Source: Seminavis robusta (taxonomy: Eukaryota > Bacillariophyta > Bacillariophyceae > Naviculales > Naviculaceae). From it: a stretch of 64,000 nucleotides of DNA. Both the position numbers and the translations under genes were made by a program. Positions 1 through 10,532 of the stretch are shown here, in pieces; the first letter of the stretch is position 1, and the number at the start of each line of letters is the position of its first letter. The stretch covers positions 1 to 64,000 of the forward strand of contig CAICTM010000216.1 of the NCBI GenBank assembly GCA_903772945.1, read 5' to 3'. The notes below the pieces were generated by a model. The model ran no database searches. It saw nothing but the letters and a program-made list of their open reading frames with translations, and was not told the origin of the DNA.

Positions 1-2076
1 CTGGGACCCCTCGCGTGCCCTTGCATTCAGTCGCGAATTCGCCTAATCTTTACAATAATTTCGCTTCTTCGCCTTTTAGTTCAGCTCGCCCGGTATATCT
101 ATTACACCTCCGGTGTCCTTTTATGAAACGGCTCTGGCACCGGTACGCCACGGGATGCCTCCACCGCGATCCGGGGTCAGTCGAGTCACGGATCTCGAGG
201 ATCACAGGGACGGACCCCTACCGGTACCGGTACTGGTATGGCAGAACCTTATGCACCCAAAGGCTTGTAGCTACGACTGTAGCTACTAGTAGTCTAGCTA
301 AAGAACTGCGGCGTGTATGCTCTGATTTTTGCGATCTGGCTAGCAAAATTGCTCTCCCAGCCTGTTGACTGACTGAGAAGCGATCGACCCTTAGAAGAGT
401 CCTGGCAAGCAGAAAGAACAATCGGTTCCAAACGATTGCATCGAATCGAATCACGAAATTGATGCACCATCAACTTTGGCTTGCTGAAAGTGCTGTGGCA
501 GTAATTCTTGCTTATGCATCCTACTGCAAAGCAACTGTGCCATTCAAATTGCCAGTCAGATTCAAGCTTACAGCCAATGGCCAGCCCAAGCAACTGGCGC
601 TACGGTACATACCTAATACTCCGAGTACAGAACTGCGGCCTACACACTCGCTGCTACTCTGATGAGAACTAGCCAGCTATGATAGCAAGGCGGAGATGTA
701 CATGAATGTGTCACGAGCCCTTGCCCCCTGAAATCATTCCGTTGCCGCGTTACAAGTTCCGTTCGAAAGATGACTTGGACCAAATGGCCAAAAAGTGAGC
801 AGGTTGACATTATTTTTCTGGGGCTACCACTATGGGTGGAACAGTACTGACTGGCACTCCGGTGCAGATTCATTTGACATTTCCAAAATTGGTTTTGGCC
901 AAACCAAAATCGGAAGCGGTCATTTCTGAAAGCAATGGTCATTTCACGAATCCTGCATTGAAAAGACTGGATCCCACAAAGAAAAGATTGAAGAAAATAA
1001 AATGAATATTACCACCATGGCAACAGTGTTGACCAAATGGCCATTAGCTTTACCAATACATTGATCTGATTGACTCTTTTCTAGGAGTAGCTCCCCAACA
1101 CACTCACAGACACTCCCCTTGAAAAGAGTCAATCAACTCTAAGGTTTCCTATGGAGCCTCTATCAAAAATCAGGCTTGGATTCCATATTGTTGTCATTCT
1201 GCCATGGATTTCTCCATGGGAAAGGTGCTCCAGTCCTCACTCTCAGCACTCAATCTGCACTGCAGAGTCTGGTAGAGGAGTGGGTGGCTCTGCATGAAGA
1301 CTGGAGCACCCATCCCAAAGAATCAAAGGAGAATTTTGATGGCCGCAAAAAAAGGAGCAATTCTCATGTTTATAGTCAATCAACTAATCAAATCAGTAGA
1401 GAAGCTTTCACTTGTTGTTCGTTGTTTGTGTAGTACCACTTGCTAGTAGAGGTTTCACAGCCGCTTCGTGGCTCCGTGGAGGCTCCGTGAGGCCCGAGAC
1501 CGAATTGATCCGTCAAACGGAAGACGCTTGTTGCCATCGCTTGTTGTTATAGTAGTAGTAGTAGTCGCTTGTTGTTGCATTAGCCATAGCCGCTTGTTGT
1601 TGTTGTCGGTCGCTCCGTGGAAGAGGAGCCTGTCATGGTGGTGAGTAGTAGCCTTTGTTAAGAGGAGTAGCCGCTGTAAAGAGGAGGAAGCATCATCTTG
1701 ATAGAGTCGAGTCAATAGAGTAAAGGTATGGAAATAATGAAAGAGGTGTACGACATGCGAGTGGCTTGGATCGATCGATCGATCCGAGCGAGTGATGTCA
1801 GTTGAGATTAAGGTTAAGGCTATATGTCCCTTAAGTCTTTTCACGGAACGTTCCAGGACATTCCGGTTCGCGTACCGGCAGCTGGCTTGCGTTTGCGTCA
1901 ATAGCTTCGATACAGCCTGTACAACAGGGAATGCTCCCTTCAAGTTGTTAAATCCAAGCTGTCCCTCTTTTTAGAGATTTCTTTCGCTTGGATGAGAGAT
2001 GAGAGCAAGTGAGGGAAATCCACAAAGCCTCGATGGCACTGGACCTAGCTATAGACTATCTCTTGTTACGAGAAAG
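1..2076. other. Gene-poor leading interval
   Basis: I see no supportable gene here. Open frames are short, overlap on both strands and show no family motif. The interval holds ACCGGT/GGTACC runs near 218-240 and a 13-bp inverted pair (GATTGACTCTTTT at about 1068 and its complement at about 1121). A second 11-bp inverted pair (GTGCTCCAGTC and its complement) lies near 1225 and 1299. A trinucleotide-like GTT/AGT tract lies at about 1540-1600. The stretch 1618-1740 resembles 11375-11490 and looks like a dispersed repeat. Confidence 0.6.
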
Positions 2077-4380
2077 ATGAAGTCTCTATCATCATCCCTC
2101 TTCCTGTCGGCTCTGTTGTTGGAGCTGCCACCAACAGCAGCAGCCACAGCGACTGGAACTTGCGCAGGAATCGCAACGCCATGCGGCGATATCTACGGAA
2201 GCAGACTCTGTTCCGGAGACGACATGTGTGGGACCGTCTATCGAACGTGCCAAAACGTCTGTGAACGCCAGGGGGCATCGGGCTACAATTCGCCTTGTGC
2301 CTGCTTCGAGGAGCTCCAAACATGTAATGGTTCAGATTGTGACTACGAGGTATCCTGTTTCGGAGCCCCAGATTGCTCGACTTTGGCAAATCCGTTGGAT
2401 TGTTTCGCTACCCGAGGCTGCAAATGGTATCCGAAGGGTAACACACCACCAATGTCGATGCCAAATCCACCGTCCACCATAATTGACACGGATCCCGAGC
2501 TGTTTTCACCGCGCTACATGGATGTGAGAACTTACTTGATTGAGCAAGGTATTTCCAGCGAGGAGGACCTTGACACCAATGGATCACCCCAAATGAGGGC
2601 ACTGGTTTTTATTGCAGAGGAGGATAGCTTGGAACTAAGCGTCCCAACAGGAGGTTTAGACACTGTTGATGGGTATCAGTTCATGACAAGATATGTGCTG
2701 GTTACTCTTTTTTATGCAACCACTGGGCAGCTATGGACCTTTGGCCTGAACTTTTTGTCGGGTGCGTCCGTCTGCTTTTGGTATTCCGTCCTGCAGTATC
2801 CCGACCTCAGTACTGAACTGAGAGGTGTTTTCTGCGACCAGGAAACAGAAGAAGTTCGTGCGCTTTTCTTGAGTGAGTGAACCAAAAATTCTTGATCACT
2901 TTCCTGGCTGCATTCGAACTCATCATTATTTTTGATTGTGTACACTATCTTCGTTTGCATAATCAGACCAAAACAGCTTGGAAGGATTTCTTCCTTCTGA
3001 ACTGGGGTTGCTGACTAGCTTAATCGGCATGGATTTTGATAGCAACATGTTACGCAGCACCATACCAGAATCATTTGAAGGTCTCACAGGTTTGGAGACG
3101 TTCTTTGCGTCGACGAATGAACTTTCTGGGGAGTTCCCAGCTTGGATTGGTTCGTGGCCAAATACTACGAATATCAACCTTGCTTTCAATTTTTTGCAAG
3201 GGTCGTTGCCCTCCACCATGGGTGATTTGCATGAGCTGGTAGGATTGGCCATTGACAACAACTTCTTGTCCGGAGGACTGGATGAAATATTTGACACCTC
3301 AGTCAACACAGGTTTGAGGAACCTTGAGCAGATTTATGCTGAAAACAACCAATTCACCGGCATTCTAGGTGAGAATTTCCTGAGGGCTGCTACCAATCTG
3401 CAATACCTTGATGTTTCAGATAATGAGTTTACAGGAGAGGTTTCCAGTCATCTCTTTGAATTTCCAGAGTTGCTGGTCCTTGACTTACACGACAATAACT
3501 TTGACAGTCTCCCATTGCAATTTCCACAAAACTCTGCCTTGGGGCTGTTGGCCTTACAGAAGTGTGACTTCAAGGACCAGCGAGTCCCCTCCTCCATTTC
3601 CAATCTGAGTGGCCTTCTTCACCTGGACTTGTCTCAGAACCAGTTTACAGGAGTTATCCCTGATGAAATTGGAGACATGTCAAGTTTAACATACCTTTTC
3701 TTGGCAGACAACGGCTTCCTTCCAGGTCCTATTCCCAGTTGGATAGGAGGCCTTGATTTGGAAGAGTTGTCCCTGAAGTCCAATTTGCGAACCGGGACCA
3801 TTCCAAGCTTTCTGGGGGGGCTGAGCAACTTGGTCCTCTTAGACTTGGATAACAACTTTTTGGAGGGAGAGATCCCTGAGTCGCTAGGGTTATTAAATGA
3901 CCTGCAAGTTCTTCTTTTAAACCGGAACAACCTGATCAGTACGATTCCTAATTCGCTAGCCCGGTTGAGAGAGCTCAGTAAGTGAAGTCACTGTACCGTG
4001 CTTCGCCATGGCAACGATTCGAGCTGCAACTCATATTGTTGAATATGCTGTATTCAGGAGTACTGTACTTGGAAGGGAACACTGAACTCACGGGAGACAT
4101 CGGGCCCATACTATGTGACAATTTATGGCTTGAAAGTAATGTTCCGATCATCGTTGCGGACTGCAATCTTTGCGATCCACATCCCGGCTGCTGTTCCTTG
4201 TGCTGTGAACCCGGAGTGGAGTGCAACAACGGCACTTTTGTGCCTGACATGGACCCGATCTGGCAGCTGGGATACCACAGAGTGCACTTTGCTTTCAATC
4301 GAGACGACTTTTTGGACAAGGATCGCAACATCACGTCGTTTGAAGAAGTTGTGGTCGACACATCCAAGTCAGCGCCATGA
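2077..4380 (+). CDS. Secreted leucine-rich-repeat protein, 3 exons
   Basis: The exons are 2077-2872, 2967-3977 and 4058-4380, giving 709 residues. Both introns are GT-AG and both joins restore LRR consensus (…LFLNQNSLEG… and …LRELRVLYLEG…). I start at the Met that opens a signal peptide (MKSLSSSLFLSALLLEL); an in-frame Met 26 codons upstream is less likely. After the signal comes a Cys-rich segment to about residue 115. It is followed by an N-terminal cap with the plant-type pattern G-Q-L-W-T-F…V-C-F-W…G-V-F-C, then a run of about 14 plant-like LRRs (L-x-G-x-I/L-P-x-x-L/I-G). A Cys-rich end closes it (DCNLCDPHPGCCSLCC). No membrane helix follows, so a secreted or wall-associated binding protein is inferred. 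The ligand is unknown. Confidence 0.85.
2873..2966 (+). other. Intron 1 of the secreted LRR gene
   Basis: This is a 94-bp GT-AG intron with donor GTGAGTGA and acceptor TAATCAG. Removing it joins a split Asn codon and gives the LRR core L-F-L-N-Q-N-S-L-E-G. Reading through it meets a stop at once. Confidence 0.8.
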
Positions 4381-4690
4381 AAAAACTGTAGCTAGCGTAC
4401 ATATCATAGACAGGAATTTAAACTCTGGTCCCATGATTTGTTCAACTAAAAGAGCCTAAGAATGCTCCAAAAATGGCAATTTGGAGGAGACAAACCCATT
4501 CGTGCGTGGAATGAAGTAATGTCGCATACGTCACAGCTTCAACCACCCCACCGGTTGCCGTTGCTTGTTGTTTGTTTGTTTGTTTGTTGTTGTGTCGCTG
4601 AGTAAGTCAGATGGAAGCCCTCTCCGAGAAAGCTCATTCGTTTGATCATTTTAAATTAAGGAGAGCAGGCATCGGGATTAGAGTGCGGCG
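4381..4690. other. Intergenic, between LRR gene and NXD1-like gene
   Basis: No gene is seen. A TTTG-repeat tract at about 4570-4590 lies 100 bp before the next start codon. The interval probably holds the LRR gene 3' end and the next promoter, but I cannot point to a specific element. Confidence 0.5.
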
Positions 4691-5671
4691 ATGCTCTCGG
4701 ACTTGAGACGACAACGAACAATGATTCCAACTACGATGCGGCTGTTTCTTCTCGTCGCCGTTTTGTGGGAGCCTTCAGCGGCCTTTCATTCTCTCGGCGG
4801 AGTCGGGTATCCATTGCTGTCACCGTCGACACGAACAGCCAGCACTTCGACCTCACTGACAATGGTCTTGGATCGACTGTTTCCGTCCCTCCAATCAAAG
4901 TCAGACCAACAAACGATTCAAAGCAACGAGAACGGACGGGATCCCGAGTACCCGTGGTGCTTTACAGGACGTTTATGGTTCCGTCCCGCTCTGGTTCGAG
5001 TACAAGACAGCAACACACAAGCTCTGGAAGACTCAGGTATCATTTCGGTTCTCAACCTTTTCGGCTATACAGTGGGCGGCACGGTGGCCTTGGAATATGA
5101 CACGTCTCCTGTTGGTCCCTACCGTGAATACGTCTCGATGGGTGCCTTGGTAGCTTGCGCCAAAGGCGGGATGATTGGACAGTGGGGATCAAGGCTGTAC
5201 GTGAGCACCAAAACTGCCGAAGAAATTTGTCAGCAAGTATGGGCCGTGCCGGCTGAAGTGGCGGATATTCAATTCGCCGAAAATAGCCAATCCTTGAAGG
5301 TAGAATGTGCTCCGGATCCATTGGATTTATCCACGAATACCAAGAAAAAGATTGAAGTGACGGGTTGGTCCAACACGAGAGTTTCGGATCCAGATGCACC
5401 TGTTCGCGGGGGCCTTCCCATTTTGTGGACACCCACTATCAAGGCACTCTGGGTCAAATTGTTGCCTAGGTTTCTGGCGCCACTAGCGCAAGAAACGGAA
5501 TTGGGAGGCCTAAACAGTGTACCCGTTCACAAACTGCGACTGTCCGCCAGCTCCCTCCGACTGCAATTTTGCGGCCAAGAACCATCGGATGTGCTTGGCA
5601 TTCCGCTAGGGATTGGACTTTCCGTAGACAATGTCTTGATTGAAATTGGTCGAGAAGAGGGCGTGCTGTGA
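4691..5671 (+). CDS. NXD1-like (neoxanthin-deficient 1 family) plastid protein
   Basis: This is a single exon of 326 residues; Met11 or Met16 could also be the start. The N-terminus reads MRLFLLVAVLWEPSAAF, a signal peptide ending in the diatom plastid cleavage motif with Phe at +1, followed by a Ser/Thr-rich transit-like stretch. The body carries the acetoacetate-decarboxylase-like core seen in plant NXD1. The matched motifs are a PWCFTGR start, L-F-G-Y-T-V-G-G, Y-D-T-S-P-V-G-P-Y-R-E, and a later W-G-S-R-L-Y-V-S-T with V-P-A-E-V-A. Plant NXD1 is needed for neoxanthin accumulation; its biochemistry is unclear. A role in diatom xanthophyll (diadinoxanthin/fucoxanthin) synthesis is inferred. 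The family match is from memory of the motif pattern. Confidence 0.75.
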   Translation: MLSDLRRQRTMIPTTMRLFLLVAVLWEPSAAFHSLGGVGYPLLSPSTRTASTSTSLTMVLDRLFPSLQSKSDQQTIQSNENGRDPEYPWCFTGRLWFRPALVRVQDSNTQALEDSGIISVLNLFGYTVGGTVALEYDTSPVGPYREYVSMGALVACAKGGMIGQWGSRLYVSTKTAEEICQQVWAVPAEVADIQFAENSQSLKVECAPDPLDLSTNTKKKIEVTGWSNTRVSDPDAPVRGGLPILWTPTIKALWVKLLPRFLAPLAQETELGGLNSVPVHKLRLSASSLRLQFCGQEPSDVLGIPLGIGLSVDNVLIEIGREEGVL

Positions 5672-6202
5672 GTGCCCTACTGCGGTCAGTTTGGGCCCTG
5701 AACGAATCAGAGAAGCAAGATGGGGATTCCCTGGCTTATGTATCGGGTCTGAGAGCGTGCGCAATCGTTCCGCGAACCTGGTCCAATATTTACCGTAGCC
5801 GCTGGGGCTGGCTATGTCAGAGTTTGTGGGTAGGTGTTGGTGCGATCGGAACAACGATGCACGTGTGCTGCTTCGATCAAAGCCCGAACGTAGGTAGGCA
5901 CCAGAATACTAAAATAAGTCCCCAAATCGACCGCCTTCGCTGCACCTGCGACGATGTATTTGAAGCCGATAAGAACCGGAGCTTGTCGTGGGGGCCGCGC
6001 CTAGGAAGAGGAAACGGAGATAATCATCGGAGACAACATGCATCTCCATTGACGAGGAAATCGAATTCTAAATATGCAATATGACTCTCTAAAACAATTA
6101 AAACTACCTCACGAGTTACTGTACCAAAAACATCGAACTAAATGCATTTCATGAACACGAACATCACCAAAGAAAAAAAGACGTATTGGCAGAGGCGTCC
6201 AC
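5672..6202. other. Convergent intergenic region
   Basis: This region separates the 3' ends of the NXD1-like gene (+) and the DUF6824 gene (-). A 138-codon open frame here has no signal or motif and looks random. No RNA or repeat is recognised. Confidence 0.5.
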
Positions 6203-6790
6203 CTAAAGATCCAAATCATCCATATCTTCATCCAAAACGGGGAATTCCATGTCATGCAATCCATGACTGTCCATGACGACATTGTTGTCACCGGTGGTAT
6301 TTGTGGTATCGCCGCCCATGCCCTCGTCCATATGGGTCCAGGTGCCGGCAGCGTCATCTTCTTCCAACCCGGCAAATGGATTGCCATCTCCCACGGAAAA
6401 GGTACGAAGACGGTCCCTCAGTAGTTTCTTGGGATCCGCTAAGATACTGTGGAGGCAATCGCGTGCCTTGGCTCTTGCTTTGTCGAAGCTCACCACTTCC
6501 CACGGACCATTATCAAGCTTTTGCTCCATGAAGCGGCCTCCGTTCTGGTGCACCCGTTGGACCAATTCTTCTGCGAGTTTTCCCTTTTCCTTCTTTCTGG
6601 CTTTCATGTACTCACAAACCATTTCCAGAGCCATCTTTTGGAGCCGTTCATTACCGGTGTGTTCGTGCTTCTTTCCCCCACGGCCCAGAATGACATCGTC
6701 GGGACGAGGAGTCTGTGGAGGAGAGTACATGTGCCAATAGAAGGAATAATCGTACCCACGGAATGGAATGGTTAAACCTTGTTCTGACAT
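6203..6790 (-). CDS. DUF6824-domain protein
   Basis: The product has 195 residues from one exon, with the start Met at 6790. The signature is P-R-P-D-D-V-I-L-G-R-G-G at about residues 28-40, then N-x-R near 48, a basic helix (ARKKEKGKLAEELVQRV), R-F-M-E-Q, and G-P-W-E-V-V-S-F-D-K-A-R-A-K. This is the domain expanded in diatoms as DUF6824, often in putative nuclear proteins. The last 50 residues are acidic (ending D-E-D-M-D-D-L-D-L), which would fit an activation-type tail, but that is only a guess. No experimental function is known to me. Confidence 0.8.
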   Translation of the reverse strand: MSEQGLTIPFRGYDYSFYWHMYSPPQTPRPDDVILGRGGKKHEHTGNERLQKMALEMVCEYMKARKKEKGKLAEELVQRVHQNGGRFMEQKLDNGPWEVVSFDKARAKARDCLHSILADPKKLLRDRLRTFSVGDGNPFAGLEEDDAAGTWTHMDEGMGGDTTNTTGDNNVVMDSHGLHDMEFPVLDEDMDDLDL

Positions 6791-8760
6791 TTCTCAGTCT
6801 AGCTGGGACCGGGCAGCACCAATAACAAAGATGCGCAATAGATATGTATATGAACAGCAATGACGCCTTGCCTTACACAAACGTTGTGAGACAGGTGGGC
6901 GAAGGACGATCGGGGGTTGTTGAAGGGCGGCTGCAACCAACATGTTGCTTGGTCTGCCGTGTTGCATGCTGGGTACCACTATACAAATTACAGTACCAAT
7001 TGCATTAAATCCTTTATGGCCCGGCACGCTTGATTCTATAAAATATTTAAAGTATGGGTCTACTCGGAATGCTTTTGTTAATGCTTTGTCAGTGATAAAA
7101 GTAAGGCGAAGTTGCCCGACTGGAAGCGTCCCACAAAAAGACAAACTTCTCAGTGCGAGTCACGATGCCGAGCATGCCGGTACAGCTCCCAGCCGCGGCT
7201 GGTAGCTGTGGACCTACGGACCGTCATACAAACTGATCGTGGGAATCAATCCTCTTGTGAATACAGCTCCGTCTAAGCAACCCACCTATTGAAGCAGCAG
7301 ATGCATTACCGGTGCTTGTCCGGCGCCTTGAATTCCGGAACCTTGATGACGTACCGTACTCACCTGCATGCCCAAGGGGTTCGGTGCGTGATGCTCGTTT
7401 TCGGGGAGGGCAAGCAAGTGCCACTGTCGAATAGATGAAACTCGATGGACACTGCTTCTGCCTTCTCATTGCGGGGTGAGATACTTGGCTTTCCTGCTGC
7501 AAGGAAGGCTCCAAGATCTGGAGCTATTTCCAGATAGATCGCTTCCTGGAAGGCATTCAGCAGCAAGCTTCGTGCGGGAGCTGCATCCGCTGTGGCAACT
7601 CGGTATGCCTTCTGTCCCAAGTGACCTGGTCTTCGTTTAGCACCGGGTCTTGCAAAGATCCCAGTACTGGCTGGCTGACATCTCCCCGTGCCCATAGTGG
7701 TGCTGTGTGAGATATCTGGCTGCTTCATACAAACAAAGAAACTACCGGTACCAGTGATGCAAAAGTATCTGAAGAAATTACGCCGGCAAGGGGCCATGTG
7801 CTGGGTTCTGGTCTTGAAAGACACCACTCGAGGGTCTCCTGCATGTTTGCATGACAGCTTACATAACAGTGGGTCCACGCCCGCCTTCTAAAGACTCTTT
7901 TTCCGCTCGCCGGGAATTGTATTGTTGTTGGTTCACCAGATAGGTGTCGGGCAATTGCCTGCCTCAATGGGACTGTTGGCATTATCCTTAAGTTGAGGTG
8001 GGCCTTGAAAGAGTATCTCGATAGATGATGAACAGGCTGGTAGTTGACCCTTTGCGGGATGCAACCACGTTGCCAGGTACTCCACAACCAGTTGGGGGAT
8101 GCAACCGCGTTGCCAGGTACTCCACAACTATTAGTGATGCTGGTTGTGGAACGCCTCTGGCCGCAGATCTGGAATTTGATGGTGCTGTGTCCGTGTCCTC
8201 TTCAGCCCTGCCTGGGAGTGGGATCCGAAGTTAGGGAAGCGGGCAGGGACGGGTGAGGACCGCGAACAAACATGACGAAGAGCAGCGAACGTTGAGCCAA
8301 TTCCAGTCTGATCTGGGAGTACGCTGGGGGGAAAGGTATTCCTTGGCCGCTCTACCTAGGCTGCTCCTCATCAAGGCTCTAGTAGTGTGTAGCTCCATCT
8401 TCCTCTGTGAAGCTGGGACAATGTATCGTGTCGTGATCACATCGTTGGGGTGCGGCCCATGGATGACAATTAAAAACCTCCATTTCACGACGGCTAGAAC
8501 AGCTGCTCATATTTGCATTTTGTAGCTAGATTCAAGAGCAAGAGACGACTACCATGGGATTCGGAACTTTGCACACAAGTCTGGTAGTCAATGGTTTATT
8601 CTATAGTATTAGCTTCTGGGAGTGCCTTTGGGCGTGAAGAAGAAGTAATCCCGAATCTGATGGATGGGAGGTACATCCGGAATGGCGATGAGGTTAACGG
8701 AGGTGGGCTCGGAGCGAGAGGTAGGTTGTGTGAACATTCAATCCATTCTACTGTACAGTA
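6791..8760. other. Gene-poor intergenic region
   Basis: There are several open frames of 60-172 codons on both strands (longest 7360-7878, minus), none with a domain, signal or convincing composition. The only clear structure is the 40-bp tandem pair at 8056-8133. Confidence 0.5.
8056..8133. repeat. Tandem duplication, about 40-bp unit
   Basis: Two head-to-tail copies start with GGGATGCAACC at 8056 and 8096. They differ at only a few bases over the shared core (…CGTTGCCAGGTACTCCACAAC). Confidence 0.85.
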
Positions 8761-9219
8761 TCAAGCGGCGGGTGCCTTATTCTTGCGCTGCTTTCGGTTT
8801 TTCTTGGCTTGAATCTGTTCGCAAAAGATTTCCGCTCTAGAATCCAAGTCCATGCCTTTCATGACTTTGCAGAATGCTTCAATTTCTTCAAGATGAAGTT
8901 GCATCTCGGAGGGTGCAACAGTAGGAGGTGGTTGTCGTCGACGTCGACGACGGCGAGGTTTGGACTCTTTCTTGGGAGATTTGCAGCAATCTGCCTCGTG
9001 GGAAGGTCTGTGGTGACTGGCAGTGGAGCCGTCTGCCTCGAAGGATCGACGGCCATGACTGCTGGAGGTGCCGGTAGAGCGGTCTGCCTCGAAGGAACGT
9101 CGCTGACTTCTGGTACTGCTGTCGGGCTTCAAGGTCCCATCGCTGCCATCGCGCCTACTGCTGCCAGCGTCCAAATTACTGGTATCGCTTTGGTTGAGCC
9201 GTTCAAAGAATCCCAACAT
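8761..9219 (-). CDS. Small low-complexity, basic hypothetical protein
   Basis: The product has 152 residues from one exon. The N-terminal half holds imperfect repeats of R-R-S-F-E-A-D-x-S-T (about residues 40-75), then a polyarginine stretch (PRRRRRRRQPPP) near residue 95. A predicted helix follows (LHLEEIEAFCKVMKGMDLDSRAEIFCEQIQAKKNRKQRKNK) ending in a second basic patch. Both basic patches could be nuclear signals. I do not recognise the family. The opposite strand has an open frame of the same length whose translation looks like a mirror of this low-complexity sequence. The minus frame is preferred for its coherent charge pattern and C-terminal helix. Confidence 0.55.
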   Translation of the reverse strand: MLGFFERLNQSDTSNLDAGSSRRDGSDGTLKPDSSTRSQRRSFEADRSTGTSSSHGRRSFEADGSTASHHRPSHEADCCKSPKKESKPRRRRRRRQPPPTVAPSEMQLHLEEIEAFCKVMKGMDLDSRAEIFCEQIQAKKNRKQRKNKAPAA

Positions 9220-9711
9220 GATGATCGATGTGTGCTCTGTTTGAGTTTCTTGGTTCGAAGATTATGACTGAAGCAGGCTGACTAGACCTATAGCTAGCGC
9301 TTGTTTCTGGTGTGGAAGGGACAAAGGACGGTACCGGTAGTGTGGTGTATGTTGTAGTGGTTGGTGGTTTGACTATCGAGGTGACCACTCGCCCACCCAG
9401 CTTGGCTGCGAGGTAACTTTCTCTTCTGGCAGGCTTTAGGCTGCCCGGAAGGTCAGAGGATGCTTTGGACCTTGATGGAGGTGTTCCTGTGCCGAATTGC
9501 CTTTCTAAAGCTTTTCTATTAGTTCACTTTTACCCTCTCTATAAGATAACTCTAATCGGAGTGACGAGTCCTGTAAAAGGATCACCAACAACCACACATA
9601 CTGTTGTTAAAATCTTACAAGCAGCTAAATCAAAGTATCTTTCATCTTTCATAATATCTCATAGCCACTGGCTAGCAGCTATGCATATTGTCACATACCC
9701 TACCACTAACC

Positions 9712-9872
9712 ATGCCCTCAGACATTGAGGAGCCACCACCAAAGCCCAAGAAGGCAAAGGTGGCTGCAAAGCCAAAATATGTCAAACCAAAGATGTTGTG
9801 CTAGAGGAGGCACCCCAAGACAGTGATATGGAGGAGATGGATTTAGACAGTGATGTGGAAGATAATGGGTAA
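9712..9872 (+). other. Short coding-like fragment, origin unknown
   Basis: It begins at an ATG (M-P-S-D-I-E-E-P-P-P-K-P-K-K-A-K) and gives about 30 Lys/Pro/Ala-rich codons. A strongly acidic coding-like stretch (E-E-A-P-Q-D-S-D-M-E-E-M-D-L-D) follows in a neighbouring frame. The charge pattern suggests the start of a nuclear or mobile-element protein, with no recognisable remainder. It may be a fragment only. Confidence 0.3.
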
Positions 9873-10500
9873 TAGCTTCCCTCACTCCCCACATATTAGT
9901 AGTATTCTAAAGTTTCGGATTTGAGCCCTTGGTACTCATACCTTATCTTGTGGTTTGGGATATTAATAACTACTTTGCTTCTTAAGTCTGAGGTAGGCAT
10001 ATAGCTAGCTAGTTCTGCTCGCTAGTTAGGCTTTTGCAGTTTCGGTGTTGGTTCAGAGTTCAGGGCTGTTCCAGGTGGCAGGGTGGCAGGCTGTTGTGTA
10101 CCGGTATTGCGAGCTCAAGGCTCACGGTGAGACAGCAAGATCGACGTGGAAACATCGAAAACGAATTATAACAAATTAAAAGGCCTAATGCGCGTAAAAA
10201 GGGTTCCTGTAAAATCTATTTATGCTCCACATCAGCTAGGGGGTATCACAGGCTAATAAGCTAGGTACGCAAGATTTAGTAATAGCCTTCGAACGAATGC
10301 CTCTGGCTTCGGCTTCGGGCACAGAGTCCTGATAAATACAGCTAGCATGTTAGCGTTCTCACCCTCACAACCCACAACCTCACCAGCTCCGTGCTCCGTG
10401 CCACAGCAACTCGCGGCTTGTGCCTCCCAGCCACCGGTACCTGGTACCGGTAGCCAGTACCGGTACCGCCCCCAGCTGTCTCCCCGGGTCGGGTGTGAAT

Positions 10501-10532
10501 GAATCGAATCGAATCGAATCGAATCGAATCGA
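10501..10532. repeat. (GAATC)n microsatellite
   Basis: About six GAATC units lie head to tail, next to an ACCGGT/GGTACC-rich stretch. Confidence 0.95.

Noticed and set aside
1455-1943. 162-codon open frame on the minus strand
   Set aside because: It is built from GTT/AGT simple repeats and part of a dispersed repeat, with no motif or signal.
5668-6084. 138-codon open frame after the NXD1-like gene
   Set aside because: No domain or signal, composition looks random, and it overlaps the end of the real gene.
7360-7878. 172-codon open frame on the minus strand
   Set aside because: Overlapped by other short frames, with no recognisable motif; most likely chance.
8809-9267. 152-codon open frame opposite the small basic protein gene
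   Set aside because: It is the antisense reading of low-complexity coding DNA. The minus-strand reading has better charge pattern and a C-terminal helix.
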